From Fluviicola sp. (GTDB lineage Bacteria; Bacteroidota; Bacteroidia; Flavobacteriales_D; Crocinitomicaceae), in contig NZ_JBCNJT010000002.1 in the NCBI RefSeq assembly GCF_039596395.1, forward strand, positions 124,001 to 188,000: 64,000 nt of DNA, in the 5' to 3' direction. Below the pieces are notes generated by a model that had not been told where the DNA came from, did not search any database, and saw only the letters and a list, made by a program, of their open reading frames with translations. Both the position numbers and the translations under genes were made by a program. Shown piece by piece: positions 1-7,218 of the stretch; within the stretch, counting starts at the first letter, position 1, and the number at the start of each line of letters is the position of its first letter.

Positions 1-459
1 CATGTTGCGCTTCAGCACTTCCCCGATCTTATCTCCGTCTTCCAATCCCTGGATCCCGAACATCATTGCTTCGGTTACGTCTTCAATACGAACGATACGT
101 GTTGCTGTCAAGCCTGCATTCGGAAGTTCATCGCTGAATTGTTTGGCCCAAAAACCATTTTTCAGGTAATCGTGCTCCGTTGACGAATGTTTTTGAACGG
201 CGTCCAACCCGCAGTGGTGGTTCGTCAGTAACAATCCTTTATCCGAAACCAATTCTGCCGTACAACCACCTCCGAAGTGCATAATCGCATCTTTCAGAGA
301 AGCATTGTTTACCGAATAAATATCCGCAGCCGAAAGTTTCATTCCCTTTGCTTTCATGTCCGATTCAAAAGCCTGAAGCAACGAAGGAATAAGCATTCCC
401 TCTTCTGCACGAACTGCAAAACCAAGAAACACGATAAAAGCGATCAAACAATTTTTCAT
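1..459 (-). CDS. S46 family dipeptidyl-peptidase (DPP7/DPP11-like), C-terminal part outside the window
   Basis: Reading the minus strand from the ATG at 459-457 gives 153 codons that run off the left edge. Residues 1-18 form a signal peptide. The segment GGGCTAELVSDKGLLLTNHH (residues 63-82), followed by CG, is the hallmark of S46 serine peptidases: it carries the catalytic His and a Cys pair (about C66 and C83) expected to form a disulfide. Family members are chymotrypsin-fold periplasmic exopeptidases that release dipeptides for amino-acid uptake. Asp and Ser of the triad lie outside the window, so activity and P1 specificity cannot be judged. The gene diverges from the membrane protein that begins near 539. 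Confidence 0.9.
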   Translation of the reverse strand, partial: MKNCLIAFIVFLGFAVRAEEGMLIPSLLQAFESDMKAKGMKLSAADIYSVNNASLKDAIMHFGGGCTAELVSDKGLLLTNHHCGLDAVQKHSSTEHDYLKNGFWAKQFSDELPNAGLTATRIVRIEDVTEAMMFGIQGLEDGDKIGEVLKRNM

Positions 460-538
460 ATTCACAATTTTGCCCAAATATACCAATACCCTGCCAAAAC
501 CAGTTGTTCAATTCAACCCTTTTTCGCATTTTTGCTTT

Positions 539-1198
539 GTGGAATTTATCAGTTTGATTTTTCGACTGGGAGTCATTTTAGCGATTTTCAGTTTTATTTG
601 GGGAATTTTAAAATTCGGGGTTGTATTGCTTCGCGGCGGGGTTCCGATGTCGTACCCGCTAAGCCTTGCTTTTAAAACGGTACAATACCTGCTTATTGCA
701 GATGTGGCGATTATTTTTTGCCAGGCAAACCCGAACGAAACCCTGGCAACATCCATTACCACAGGCCTGATCTTATTGATGTACTTCATCGGGAAAGTCC
801 AGAAAATGCAGTTCAAAACCATGATGTCCATCCAGATTCAGGGAAGAAATCTAACAGATACCGTTAACCCTAAAATGGGCATTGAATTTGGGATTGTTGC
901 TTTGGCCATGGCAGTTTTCGGCTTCCTGCTCTGGAAACCTGAATTTGCAGAAAATGCTATTTCCGGCTGGTTTTACAAGAACATTGTAGACATTGAGAAT
1001 ACGCCTATTTTCGGGTTTATTTTCAAGGTAGTCGGATTCTTTTTCACAATTGGAATGCTGTTGCGCATGTTCAATGCGTTGAGTATTATCTTCTCCGGAA
1101 GGGCTTTCGGCAACAGAGACAACGACAACAACCGTACGAACAGGAATAACGGTCGCCAGGACAACAATCATTTTGATGATTACGAGGAAGTGGAATAG
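539..1198 (+). CDS. Hypothetical integral membrane protein, about 5 TM
   Basis: I do not recognise the family. The open frame extends back to a TTG at 470, but a GTG at 539 directly precedes the first hydrophobic segment and follows a CATTTTTG box at 527-534, one mismatch from the Bacteroidota -7 element; I prefer that start (219 aa). Hydrophobic stretches are visible at the N-terminus, at about 40-60, 70-85, 115-130 and 158-178, followed by a hydrophilic Asn/Asp/Arg-rich tail ending in EEVE. It is divergent from the S46 peptidase gene and convergent with coaE. No catalytic motif is visible; the start codon is uncertain. Confidence 0.6.
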   Translation: MEFISLIFRLGVILAIFSFIWGILKFGVVLLRGGVPMSYPLSLAFKTVQYLLIADVAIIFCQANPNETLATSITTGLILLMYFIGKVQKMQFKTMMSIQIQGRNLTDTVNPKMGIEFGIVALAMAVFGFLLWKPEFAENAISGWFYKNIVDIENTPIFGFIFKVVGFFFTIGMLLRMFNALSIIFSGRAFGNRDNDNNRTNRNNGRQDNNHFDDYEEVE

Positions 1199-1200
1199 CC

Positions 1201-1366
1201 ATAAATGACCACGAAGAACACACCAGAAACACGAAGTTAATTGCAGGATTCTATCTGCGCCTGCGGCACAGCCTTTTTTCTATTTAACCGCAAAGAAAAC
1301 AAGAAAAAGAGGTAAGAGGAAATATAAAACTTTGCGCCCTCCTTCTCTTTGCGGTTTTATTAAAAC
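1201..1366. repeat. Convergent spacer with extended inverted repeat
   Basis: The spacer between the membrane protein stop and the coaE stop contains perfect 11-bp arms AACCGCAAAGA (1286-1296) and TCTTTGCGGTT (1346-1356) enclosing an A/G-rich loop. It could act as a bidirectional terminator or be a dispersed palindromic repeat; nothing here looks coding. Confidence 0.5.
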
Positions 1367-1367
1367 G

Positions 1368-1943
1368 TTATAATCTTTTCAGGAGATCCAGGATCTGTGG
1401 CACCAGCAGCTGGTTTCCATCGTTGTGAATAACCAGGCCGGTCAGTTTCATTTTTTCTTCTTCGGGCATTTGGGCGTTAAAGCGCGACTGCACCTGTTCA
1501 TCCGTCAGTTGATCGCGTTCTTTCACGCGTTCCATGCGGATTTTTTCCGGGGCACTTACCAAAATAACGGCATCAAAGGATTTATAGTTTCCCGTTTCGA
1601 ACAACAGTGCTGATTCCTGGAAAAGAAGGGGAGATTTCTGACTTTCAACCCATTGCCGGAAGTCTTTTCTTACAGCCGGATGAACCAGATTGTTCATAGC
1701 TGTCCGTTTCGAATCATCTTTGAAAATTTGTGCTGCAATGTACGGGCGGTTCAGGTTCGGCCCAACATAAGCTTCTTCACCGAACAATTCTTTCAGTCCG
1801 GCAATTAATGCCTGATCCTCATGCATGATGTCTTTTGCGCGCTGATCGGATGAATAGACCGGATATCCCATCAACTGCAGGATTTTTGACACCAGTGATT
1901 TTCCGGAACCGATTCCCCCTGTTATTCCTATTGTTTTTGACAT
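1368..1943 (-). CDS. coaE: Dephospho-CoA kinase
   Basis: A 191-aa protein that phosphorylates the 3'-hydroxyl of dephospho-CoA with ATP, the last step of CoA synthesis in the cytosol. The N-terminus has the P-loop GGIGSGKS (residues 9-16), and the LID-like region contains the basic VKERD stretch typical of the family. Length is normal. An in-frame TTG lies one codon upstream; I chose the ATG at 1943. A strong intrinsic terminator sits immediately upstream, so coaE is probably transcribed separately or by readthrough from the SiaB/SiaC pair. Confidence 0.93.
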   Translation of the reverse strand: MSKTIGITGGIGSGKSLVSKILQLMGYPVYSSDQRAKDIMHEDQALIAGLKELFGEEAYVGPNLNRPYIAAQIFKDDSKRTAMNNLVHPAVRKDFRQWVESQKSPLLFQESALLFETGNYKSFDAVILVSAPEKIRMERVKERDQLTDEQVQSRFNAQMPEEEKMKLTGLVIHNDGNQLLVPQILDLLKRL

Positions 1944-1946
1944 CAA

Positions 1947-1978
1947 ACAAAAAATCCCTCGGCTAAGCTGAGGGATTC
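1947..1978 (-). terminator. Intrinsic terminator after the SiaC-like gene
   Basis: Read on the minus strand, an AATCCCTC...GAGGGATT hairpin (arms about 1954-1961 and 1969-1976) is followed by a six-T tract, only a few bases after the SiaC-like stop and just before the coaE start. Confidence 0.75.
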
Positions 1979-1982
1979 GAAT

Positions 1983-2366
1983 TTAAATTTCTTCTACTTC
2001 AATGATATTGAAAGGCAAACTGATAATCGCCTGGTAATCCTGGCCGGCCTCTTCCATATCTTCATCATCCTCTTCAAAGAACCAGTTCACAACTACTTTC
2101 GTTTTGGAACCTGAAATGGCTTCCAGTTTTTTGAACAAGTCCAAAATACATTTGGAAGACGAGGTATTAAAATATTCTAACTTCACATCTACAGATGTTT
2201 GTCCGATCGGATCTTTTCCGTAAGCGTCGATCCAATCGTTCAAGGGCTTGTAAAATTCCACTGAGTTTTCAGGAATAGAACGACCTTTCAACTCAAGTTT
2301 TCCAGTAGCGGCATCAAAATGGATCGAAGGTGTTTTTGCTGATCCTTCTAGGTGTAAATTTTCCAT
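1983..2366 (-). CDS. SiaC-family regulatory phosphoprotein (DUF1987)
   Basis: A 127-aa cytosolic protein matching the DUF1987/SiaC family. In Pseudomonas aeruginosa SiaC is phosphorylated by SiaB, dephosphorylated by SiaA and, when unphosphorylated, activates the diguanylate cyclase SiaD. The conserved stretch EYFNTSSSKCILDLFKKLE places a threonine at residue 68, the number I recall for the Pseudomonas phosphosite. The gene starts 8 bp after the SiaB-like gene, so the kinase and its substrate are co-transcribed. No SiaA-type phosphatase or SiaD-type GGDEF gene is in the window, so the output here is unknown. The acidic EEDDEDMEE loop (about 99-107) is a notable feature. Confidence 0.85.
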   Translation of the reverse strand: MENLHLEGSAKTPSIHFDAATGKLELKGRSIPENSVEFYKPLNDWIDAYGKDPIGQTSVDVKLEYFNTSSSKCILDLFKKLEAISGSKTKVVVNWFFEEDDEDMEEAGQDYQAIISLPFNIIEVEEI

Positions 2367-2374
2367 ATTCTTAC

Positions 2375-2932
2375 TTAATCAATTTTTATATTCAAGCAGA
2401 AAAAGCTATTCGTATCGTTTATTGGCAAAAACTGATACTCTAACTTGTTTCCCGATTTTCTTGCAATATCAATCATACCAAGACCTGCTGTTCCTTTATC
2501 GGATAAAGTTCCGTTGCTCAGCACTTCCTGGTAATACTTTTTCAATTCATCCTTGTCCATTCCATTGATCGTATCCAAACGCTTCTCCAAATCGATTGCG
2601 CTTTCTTTATCAATGTAATTTCCTGTTCTAATTACGAAATGATCGTCTTTTTTAGCGATCATGAATAAAGCCGACTTGACTTCAATCCGCGTAAAATTAC
2701 GATCTTGTTCCTCATTTGAATCGATATGGTGATACAAATTTTGAAGACATTCCACTAACACATTGAAAACCTTCTTCTTCAATTTCGGCGATTCGTCCAT
2801 GTAATCCATTTTCGACTCCATAATTGAAAGAACAGATGATAGTAAATCCGACGTAACTACCCCTTTAAACGATAACAGGATGTTTTCCCGCTCCATTGTT
2901 TGGTAAAGTTCGTAGATATCGTTTTTTATCAT
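2375..2932 (-). CDS. SiaB-family protein kinase (DUF6272)
   Basis: A 185-aa protein of the SiaB/DUF6272 family, which phosphorylates SiaC and has a GHKL-type ATP-binding fold. The N-box-like helix is at ECLQN (61-65) and the glycine-rich ATP-lid motif at GTAGLGMIDIA (147-157). No membrane segment or sensor domain is present, so it must receive its signal from another protein. It is first in a two-gene operon with the SiaC-like gene and has a TATATTTG -7 box 20 bp upstream. Confidence 0.85.
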   Translation of the reverse strand: MIKNDIYELYQTMERENILLSFKGVVTSDLLSSVLSIMESKMDYMDESPKLKKKVFNVLVECLQNLYHHIDSNEEQDRNFTRIEVKSALFMIAKKDDHFVIRTGNYIDKESAIDLEKRLDTINGMDKDELKKYYQEVLSNGTLSDKGTAGLGMIDIARKSGNKLEYQFLPINDTNSFFCLNIKID

Positions 2933-2951
2933 TGTAGTTTTCGAAGTGCAA

Positions 2952-2959
2952 CAAATATA
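2952..2959 (-). promoter_or_regulatory. -7 promoter element for siaB-siaC-like operon
   Basis: caaatata on the plus strand reads TATATTTG on the minus strand, a perfect TAnnTTTG, 20 bp before the ATG at 2932. No convincing -33 TTTG is seen. Confidence 0.5.
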
Positions 2960-3091
2960 ATAATCCTATCGAACTAATAGTGGTATTCGACGAAAAAAAT
3001 GAGCAGATGGTAGAATTTCACGTGAGGATTCATTAACTGAGTACTTCCCCAACTTTCAGGCGTAAAATGAAGGTGTTTCCGCAAGTTTTTG

Positions 3092-3099
3092 TACTTTTG
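3092..3099 (+). promoter_or_regulatory. -7 promoter element, nearly leaderless
   Basis: TACTTTTG matches TAnnTTTG and ends only 5 bp before the ATG at 3105. Initiation 5-7 bp downstream would give an mRNA with little or no leader. Confidence 0.55.
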
Positions 3100-3104
3100 C
3101 AACA

Positions 3105-3857
3105 ATGATGCATTTAGACAAGCAAAAGGAATGGTTCTCTACCTGGTTTGATTCTCCGTTCTACCATGTATTGTACGACGAAAGAAACGACAAGGAGGCC
3201 AACGAGTTTCTGGACAACCTCGTGGCGTTACTCGATCCCGAACCGGGATCCACCGCGTTGGATTTGGCCTGTGGTGCCGGAAGACATTCCCGCGCTTTGG
3301 CTTCTCACGGCCTGAAAGTTTCCGGCTGCGACTTGTCTCCGAACAGTATTGAAGAAGCTAAAAAACATTCGGACCCAAGCCTTAAATTCTTTGTCCACGA
3401 CATGCGTGAAAAGCTGGACGATAACTACCAGTACGTTTTCAACCTGTTCACCAGTTTCGGGTATTTTGAAGATGTGTGCGAAAATGCGAAGATTTTAAAA
3501 AGCGTTCACGATGCCCTGGTTGACCCGGGAATCCTGGTAATCGATTTCATGAATGCCCATAAAGTCGTTCAGATTGTCCAAAATCAGCGGTTCCGCCAGG
3601 ATATTCAAAAGTGTGACATCATTTTCCATGTTAAAAAAGAAGTGATAAACGGACGCATCATTAAAACCATTGCTTTCGAACACGACGGAAAATCCTATTT
3701 TTTCCAGGAGAAGGTTCAGGCACTGGAATTAAGTGATTTTGAAAAACTATTGGCCGATGCTCATTTTGAGATTATTCAATTGGCCGGCAACTATAAACTG
3801 GAAGCTTTCGACCTGGAACAATCGGATCGTTTAATTCTTATCTGCAAAAAGAAATGA
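3105..3857 (+). CDS. Class I SAM-dependent methyltransferase
   Basis: A 250-aa Rossmann-fold methyltransferase. Motif I is ALDLACGAGRHSRAL (about 51-65), with the acidic post-I position in SGCDLSPNSI and a motif-II-like FNLFTSFGYF further on. The fold identifies SAM binding, but the acceptor substrate cannot be read from the sequence. ATG 3105 is chosen because of the -7 box just upstream; a second ATG follows at 3108. The gene overlaps the ZIP transporter by 4 bp (ATGA), so the two are translationally coupled. Confidence 0.85.
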   Translation: MMHLDKQKEWFSTWFDSPFYHVLYDERNDKEANEFLDNLVALLDPEPGSTALDLACGAGRHSRALASHGLKVSGCDLSPNSIEEAKKHSDPSLKFFVHDMREKLDDNYQYVFNLFTSFGYFEDVCENAKILKSVHDALVDPGILVIDFMNAHKVVQIVQNQRFRQDIQKCDIIFHVKKEVINGRIIKTIAFEHDGKSYFFQEKVQALELSDFEKLLADAHFEIIQLAGNYKLEAFDLEQSDRLILICKKK

Positions 3858-4591
3858 GCGAAATCATAACTACCATTTTCTTTTTGATCCTCTCCGTAAT
3901 AGTAGGCGGAGTGCTGGTTGTTTTCCTGGAGAAAAAGAACCAGGCCACTTTTATTAAACTTTCCCTGGCATTCAGCGGCGGATTCCTCCTGGCAATAGCC
4001 TTTATTCATTTTTTGCCGGAACTTTATGCCGAACAGCACACTTCCATCGGTGTCTGGGTATTGGTTGGTTTCCTGGTGCAATTATTCCTGGAATATTTCT
4101 CCGGGGGAATTGAACACGGCCACATCCATGCACACGCAAACAAGAAAATCCCTTACGGAATGTTGATTTCTTTGAGCATACACTCTTTTATAGAAGGAAT
4201 TCCGCTGGCAAACAATGCCGTACACGAACACACGCACGAGCATTTGATCGGACAACACCATAATTCGTTATTACTGGGAATTATCCTTCACCAGCTTCCT
4301 GTTGCCATTGCATTGATGACTTTATTGAGACAATCTTTGATCAAATCAACGACTTCCTGGATTTTATTGATTCTCTTCGGTTTAATGACTCCGCTCGGTT
4401 TGATTTTCGGGAAACTGCTTCCGATGGATTCCGCAATTCCGTTTATGGATATCTTACTGGCATTAGTGGTTGGAATGTTCCTGCATATTTCAACGACAAT
4501 CATTTTTGAGACCAATGAAAATCACCGCTTCAACCTGGCGAAACTCACAGCGATCTTGTTGGGAGTGGGATTGAGTGTTGGTTTGATCTAG
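3854..4591 (+). CDS. ZIP-family divalent metal transporter
   Basis: A 245-aa inner-membrane protein of the ZIP family, which carries Zn2+ or related cations toward the cytoplasm. The two signature metal-binding helices are present: HSFIEGIPL (110-118) and HQLPVA (146-151). A His-rich cytoplasmic loop HGHIHAHA (88-95) and a second one (HEHTHEH, about 124-130) are typical of the variable metal-sensing loops. Seven to eight hydrophobic segments fit the fold. Metal specificity is not decidable. Confidence 0.9.
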   Translation: MSEIITTIFFLILSVIVGGVLVVFLEKKNQATFIKLSLAFSGGFLLAIAFIHFLPELYAEQHTSIGVWVLVGFLVQLFLEYFSGGIEHGHIHAHANKKIPYGMLISLSIHSFIEGIPLANNAVHEHTHEHLIGQHHNSLLLGIILHQLPVAIALMTLLRQSLIKSTTSWILLILFGLMTPLGLIFGKLLPMDSAIPFMDILLALVVGMFLHISTTIIFETNENHRFNLAKLTAILLGVGLSVGLI

Positions 4592-4700
4592 TTTCAAAAG
4601 TTCCCGGAGTTCAAGACAATTGAAAAGGTCAGTAACTGAAATTTGAACATTGAATCTGCCACGGCAGAAACATTTGAACATTTGAACATTTCAAGTCCGG
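4592..4700. repeat. GTTCAA/TTTGAAC spacer repeat with CTGCC-GGCAG hairpin
   Basis: Directly after the ZIP stop the spacer contains scattered GTTCAA/TTTGAAC words, then CTGCC-AC-GGCAG (4656-4667) flanked by TTTGAACATTGAAT and AAACATTTGAAC. The same layout with other hairpin arms occurs near 5981, 44081 and 63960. Confidence 0.65.
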
Positions 4701-4731
4701 ATATTTTTTAATTTTACTAAAAAATCAACTC

Positions 4732-5388
4732 ATGAAGATCCTTTTCTTTATCGTACTAATCCTTACAGGTTTCACCATCTTTTCTTTTCAATCGTTCGAA
4801 CTAGGCCTGTTGAATAATGGCTTTTCATGGACAATGTCCAAATTGTTGCCATACATCACGCTGTTTCTAGAAGGAATTCTATTGGCTTATTCTTTTGGAA
4901 AAGGATTCACCTTCAAACCGAAAATTGTCAAAATCCTGGTCGTAATCATTCTTTTAGTCGCACCATTTGCAGAAGGTTTCCGCGAATACCCGATTTACGA
5001 AGGTGATTTCAGTTCGGAAGGAACAGAAGTAAGCGAAACGACCGTAAAAACAAATCCGAAATACGATTTATTGATTGTTACCATTCCGGATTGTCCTTTC
5101 TGCCTGGAGTCCATTTTCCGTCTGAAACAAATCAAAAAACGCAATCCATCCGTAAAAATGCTTTTCTCGGTTTGTTCTTCCGACAAGCAAAAACTGAACC
5201 TGTACAAGCAATTAATTGCCGGAGATTTCGATATCGCCTTGGCTAAAGACCTGGATGCATCCGTTAAATTGGCGGAAGGCCATTTCCCGACATTTGTGCA
5301 ACTGAAAAAGGGAATTCCTGTTTACAGATGGTCGAACGATCAGTTCGGAGCGGGCGCTATGGATGAGTTTGAATCGGGAATTAAGTAA
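4732..5388 (+). CDS. Membrane-anchored thioredoxin-fold protein (CPFC)
   Basis: A 218-aa protein with hydrophobic helices at about 1-20, 37-55 and 65-80, then a hydrophilic linker and a thioredoxin-like domain. That domain carries the redox motif CPFC (121-124) and a cis-Pro-type FPT (185-187), so a disulfide oxidoreductase role at the membrane is plausible. An extra Cys lies at about 148. The neighbours do not reveal a substrate. The last 39 codons are the source of a degenerate tandem duplication immediately downstream. Confidence 0.75.
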   Translation: MKILFFIVLILTGFTIFSFQSFELGLLNNGFSWTMSKLLPYITLFLEGILLAYSFGKGFTFKPKIVKILVVIILLVAPFAEGFREYPIYEGDFSSEGTEVSETTVKTNPKYDLLIVTIPDCPFCLESIFRLKQIKKRNPSVKMLFSVCSSDKQKLNLYKQLIAGDFDIALAKDLDASVKLAEGHFPTFVQLKKGIPVYRWSNDQFGAGAMDEFESGIK

Positions 5389-5902
5389 TCCCCGCTCTGC
5401 TATCCTGATCAACGATTAGGCTTCCAAAACGCGTCAGCATCCGGAAGCCGCTCCCCCACTGGGCAAATCCCGCACGTGCGGGATGCGTATTTTATCGAGG
5501 TAATCTGAGGTTTGAGAGAGGATTAAACTGACAGAAGGCCATTTCCCGACATTCGTGCAACTGAAAAAGGGAATTCCTGTTTACAGATGGTCGAATGATC
5601 AGTTCGGAGCGGGCGCTATGGATGAATTTGAATCGGGAATTAAGTAATCCCCGCTCTGCTATCCTGATCAACGATTAGGATTCCAAAACGCGTCAGCATC
5701 CGGAAGCCGCTACCCCACTGGGCAAATAGACACATGTCTATGCGTATTTTATCAATGTAATTTGAGGTTTAAGAGAGGATTAAACTGACAGAAGGCCATT
5801 TCCCGACATTTGTGCAACTGAAAAAGGGAATTCCGGTTTACAGATAGTCGAATGATCAATTTGGAGCGGGCGCTATGGATGAATTTGAATCGGGAATTAA
5901 GT
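5263..5902. repeat. Tandem triplication of the 3' end of the thioredoxin-fold gene
   Basis: Three direct copies lie at about 5263-5521, 5522-5778 and 5779-5902 (spacing 259 and 257 bp). Copy 1 contains the true end of the gene. Copy 2 still encodes its last 38 or so residues with an intact stop but has no start. Copy 3 has a TAG in place of the Trp codon. The spacers between copies are closely alike except for a short hairpin: ATCCCGCA-CG-TGCGGGAT at 5467-5484 in the first and ATAGACA-CA-TGTCTAT at 5726-5741 in the second. A further 7-bp inverted pair (5419-5425/5443-5449) is intact only in the first spacer. Confidence 0.9.
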
Positions 5903-5910
5903 GACTAAAG

Positions 5911-6005
5911 AAAGGTTCAAAAGGTTCAAAAGGTTCAAAAGGTTCAAAAAGTTTTAAGAATTCAATTTGAACATTTGAATCAGCCTCGACTGAAACATTT
6001 GAACT
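5911..6005. repeat. GGTTCAAAA array plus CAGCC hairpin before the hemH stop
   Basis: Four tandem 9-bp units GGTTCAAAA (about 5914-5950) are followed by ATTTGAACATTTGAAT, the short imperfect inverted repeat CAGCCTCGACTG (5981-5992) and AAACATTTGAAC. It fills the convergent gap up to the hemH stop. Confidence 0.7.
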
Positions 6006-6006
6006 A

Positions 6007-7029
6007 TTATACTTTCCGTATCAAATCTTCCAGGCAATCGATAAACCTTGGGTGATCATTGGAACTTGGCACCAACTGTACTTTTTCGCCGCCGTGTTCT
6101 TCAAAAATTTCCTGGTACTCTCCACCGATCTCGATCAATGTTTCCAAACAATCCGCTACGAAAGCCGGACTAAAAGCCAATACGCGCTTCTTCCCTTCTT
6201 TCCCCCATTGTTCAATCACTTTATCGGAAAAAGGCTGGATCCATTTTTCATCCAAACGCGACTGAAAACTCACAATGTACTGATCTTCCGTCAAACCTAA
6301 TTTGGCAGCGATCAGGCGGGTTGTTTCATAACTTGTTGCTTTGTAACAGAACTTATTTTCTTCCGTGATTTCCTTTTCACAATCGTGATCCTGGCACAAC
6401 CCGGAGTCATAAACTTTATCTACTTGTCTTTCCGGAAGTCCGTGATAAGAAAACATGATCTTGTCATAAGAAGCTATGTCGAATTGTTTTGCTCTTTCCA
6501 CAATCGAATCAATGTACCCTTCGTGGTTGTAGAATTGGGAAATGATCTTTATATCCGGGATTACCCACCATTTTTTGATAATCTCCATGGCTTTGTCCAC
6601 TGCAGAACCCGTGGAGGCACTTGCATACTGGGGAAATAACGGAAGAATGATGATTTGTTCGTAATTTGCCTTGCGCATGCGTTCCAAAACCGATTCCATG
6701 GAAGGATTCTGATAGCGCATCGCCATTTCTATCGTTACATTGTCAGATTCGAAGCGCTTTTGAAGCAAGCGTTTTACTTCTTCCGTATAGGTTAGCAACG
6801 GTGATTTACCGTTTCCAAGTTCCCACAATTGCTTGTAGATCTTAGCCGACTTGGGAGTTCTGAACGGAACGATGATCCCACGCACCAATAACAACCGCGA
6901 AAAGTAAGGAATATCAATGACTCTGGGATCCATTAAGAATTCCTTCAAATAACGTCGTACATCACTATTATTCGGGCTGTCAGGTGTTCCCAACTGGATT
7001 AATAACACTCCAATTTTCTTACTCATCAT
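6007..7029 (-). CDS. hemH: Ferrochelatase
   Basis: A 340-aa ferrochelatase, which inserts a divalent metal, normally Fe2+ into protoporphyrin IX, to make heme. N-terminal GVLLIQLGTPDSP and the metal/porphyrin-binding SYHGLPE (194-200, His196) are diagnostic; the conserved Glu lies in the C-terminal half (VLAFSPAFVADCLETLIEIG). A Cys-containing stretch DSGLCQDHDCEKE (209-221) follows the active-site His, as in many bacterial enzymes. Two consecutive ATGs are possible starts. A TACTTTTG box is 19 bp upstream. Confidence 0.95.
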   Translation of the reverse strand: MMSKKIGVLLIQLGTPDSPNNSDVRRYLKEFLMDPRVIDIPYFSRLLLVRGIIVPFRTPKSAKIYKQLWELGNGKSPLLTYTEEVKRLLQKRFESDNVTIEMAMRYQNPSMESVLERMRKANYEQIIILPLFPQYASASTGSAVDKAMEIIKKWWVIPDIKIISQFYNHEGYIDSIVERAKQFDIASYDKIMFSYHGLPERQVDKVYDSGLCQDHDCEKEITEENKFCYKATSYETTRLIAAKLGLTEDQYIVSFQSRLDEKWIQPFSDKVIEQWGKEGKKRVLAFSPAFVADCLETLIEIGGEYQEIFEEHGGEKVQLVPSSNDHPRFIDCLEDLIRKV

Positions 7030-7047
7030 TCTCGTTTAAAGGTGGTG

Positions 7048-7055
7048 CAAAAGTA
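7048..7055 (-). promoter_or_regulatory. -7 promoter element of hemH
   Basis: caaaagta reads TACTTTTG on the minus strand, 18 bp before the hemH start. Confidence 0.5.
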
Positions 7056-7067
7056 ACACAAAAAGCA

Positions 7068-7137
7068 AACCACACAGAAACATAGCATACATAGTTTTTA
7101 TTAAATCTGCCTCTATTTTCCGTGTAGCTATGTGGTT
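7068..7137. repeat. AACCACA...TGTGGTT imperfect palindrome
   Basis: The lpd-hemH spacer holds an approximately 70-bp imperfect inverted repeat with outer arms AACCACA (7068-7074) and TGTGGTT (7131-7137) and ACATAG/CTATG words inside. A related word set (CACAGAGG, ATAGAAACATAGG) occurs at 22740-22847. Confidence 0.55.
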
Positions 7138-7164
7138 GTACTAATTTTAGGATTGTACCAAAAA

Positions 7165-7197
7165 CAAAAGCCCTCCCGGATAACCGAAAGAGCTTTT
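7165..7197 (-). terminator. Intrinsic terminator of lpd
   Basis: On the minus strand an AAAAGCTCTTTCGG...CCGGGAGGGCTTTT hairpin is followed by a T-rich tail, about 20 bp after the lpd stop. Confidence 0.7.
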
Positions 7198-7218
7198 CTA
7201 TGTTGTTTTGAAATCTTC

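Noticed and set aside
5461-5750. dif/XerCD or integron attC site at the GGGCAAAT-hairpin element
   Set aside because: There is no 11-6-11 dif layout or GTTRRRY/RYYYAAC core, and no recombinase gene lies nearby.
5522-5902. Additional functional thioredoxin-fold gene copies
   Set aside because: Copies 2 and 3 lack a start codon and the CPFC region, and copy 3 has an internal TAG; they are 3' remnants only.
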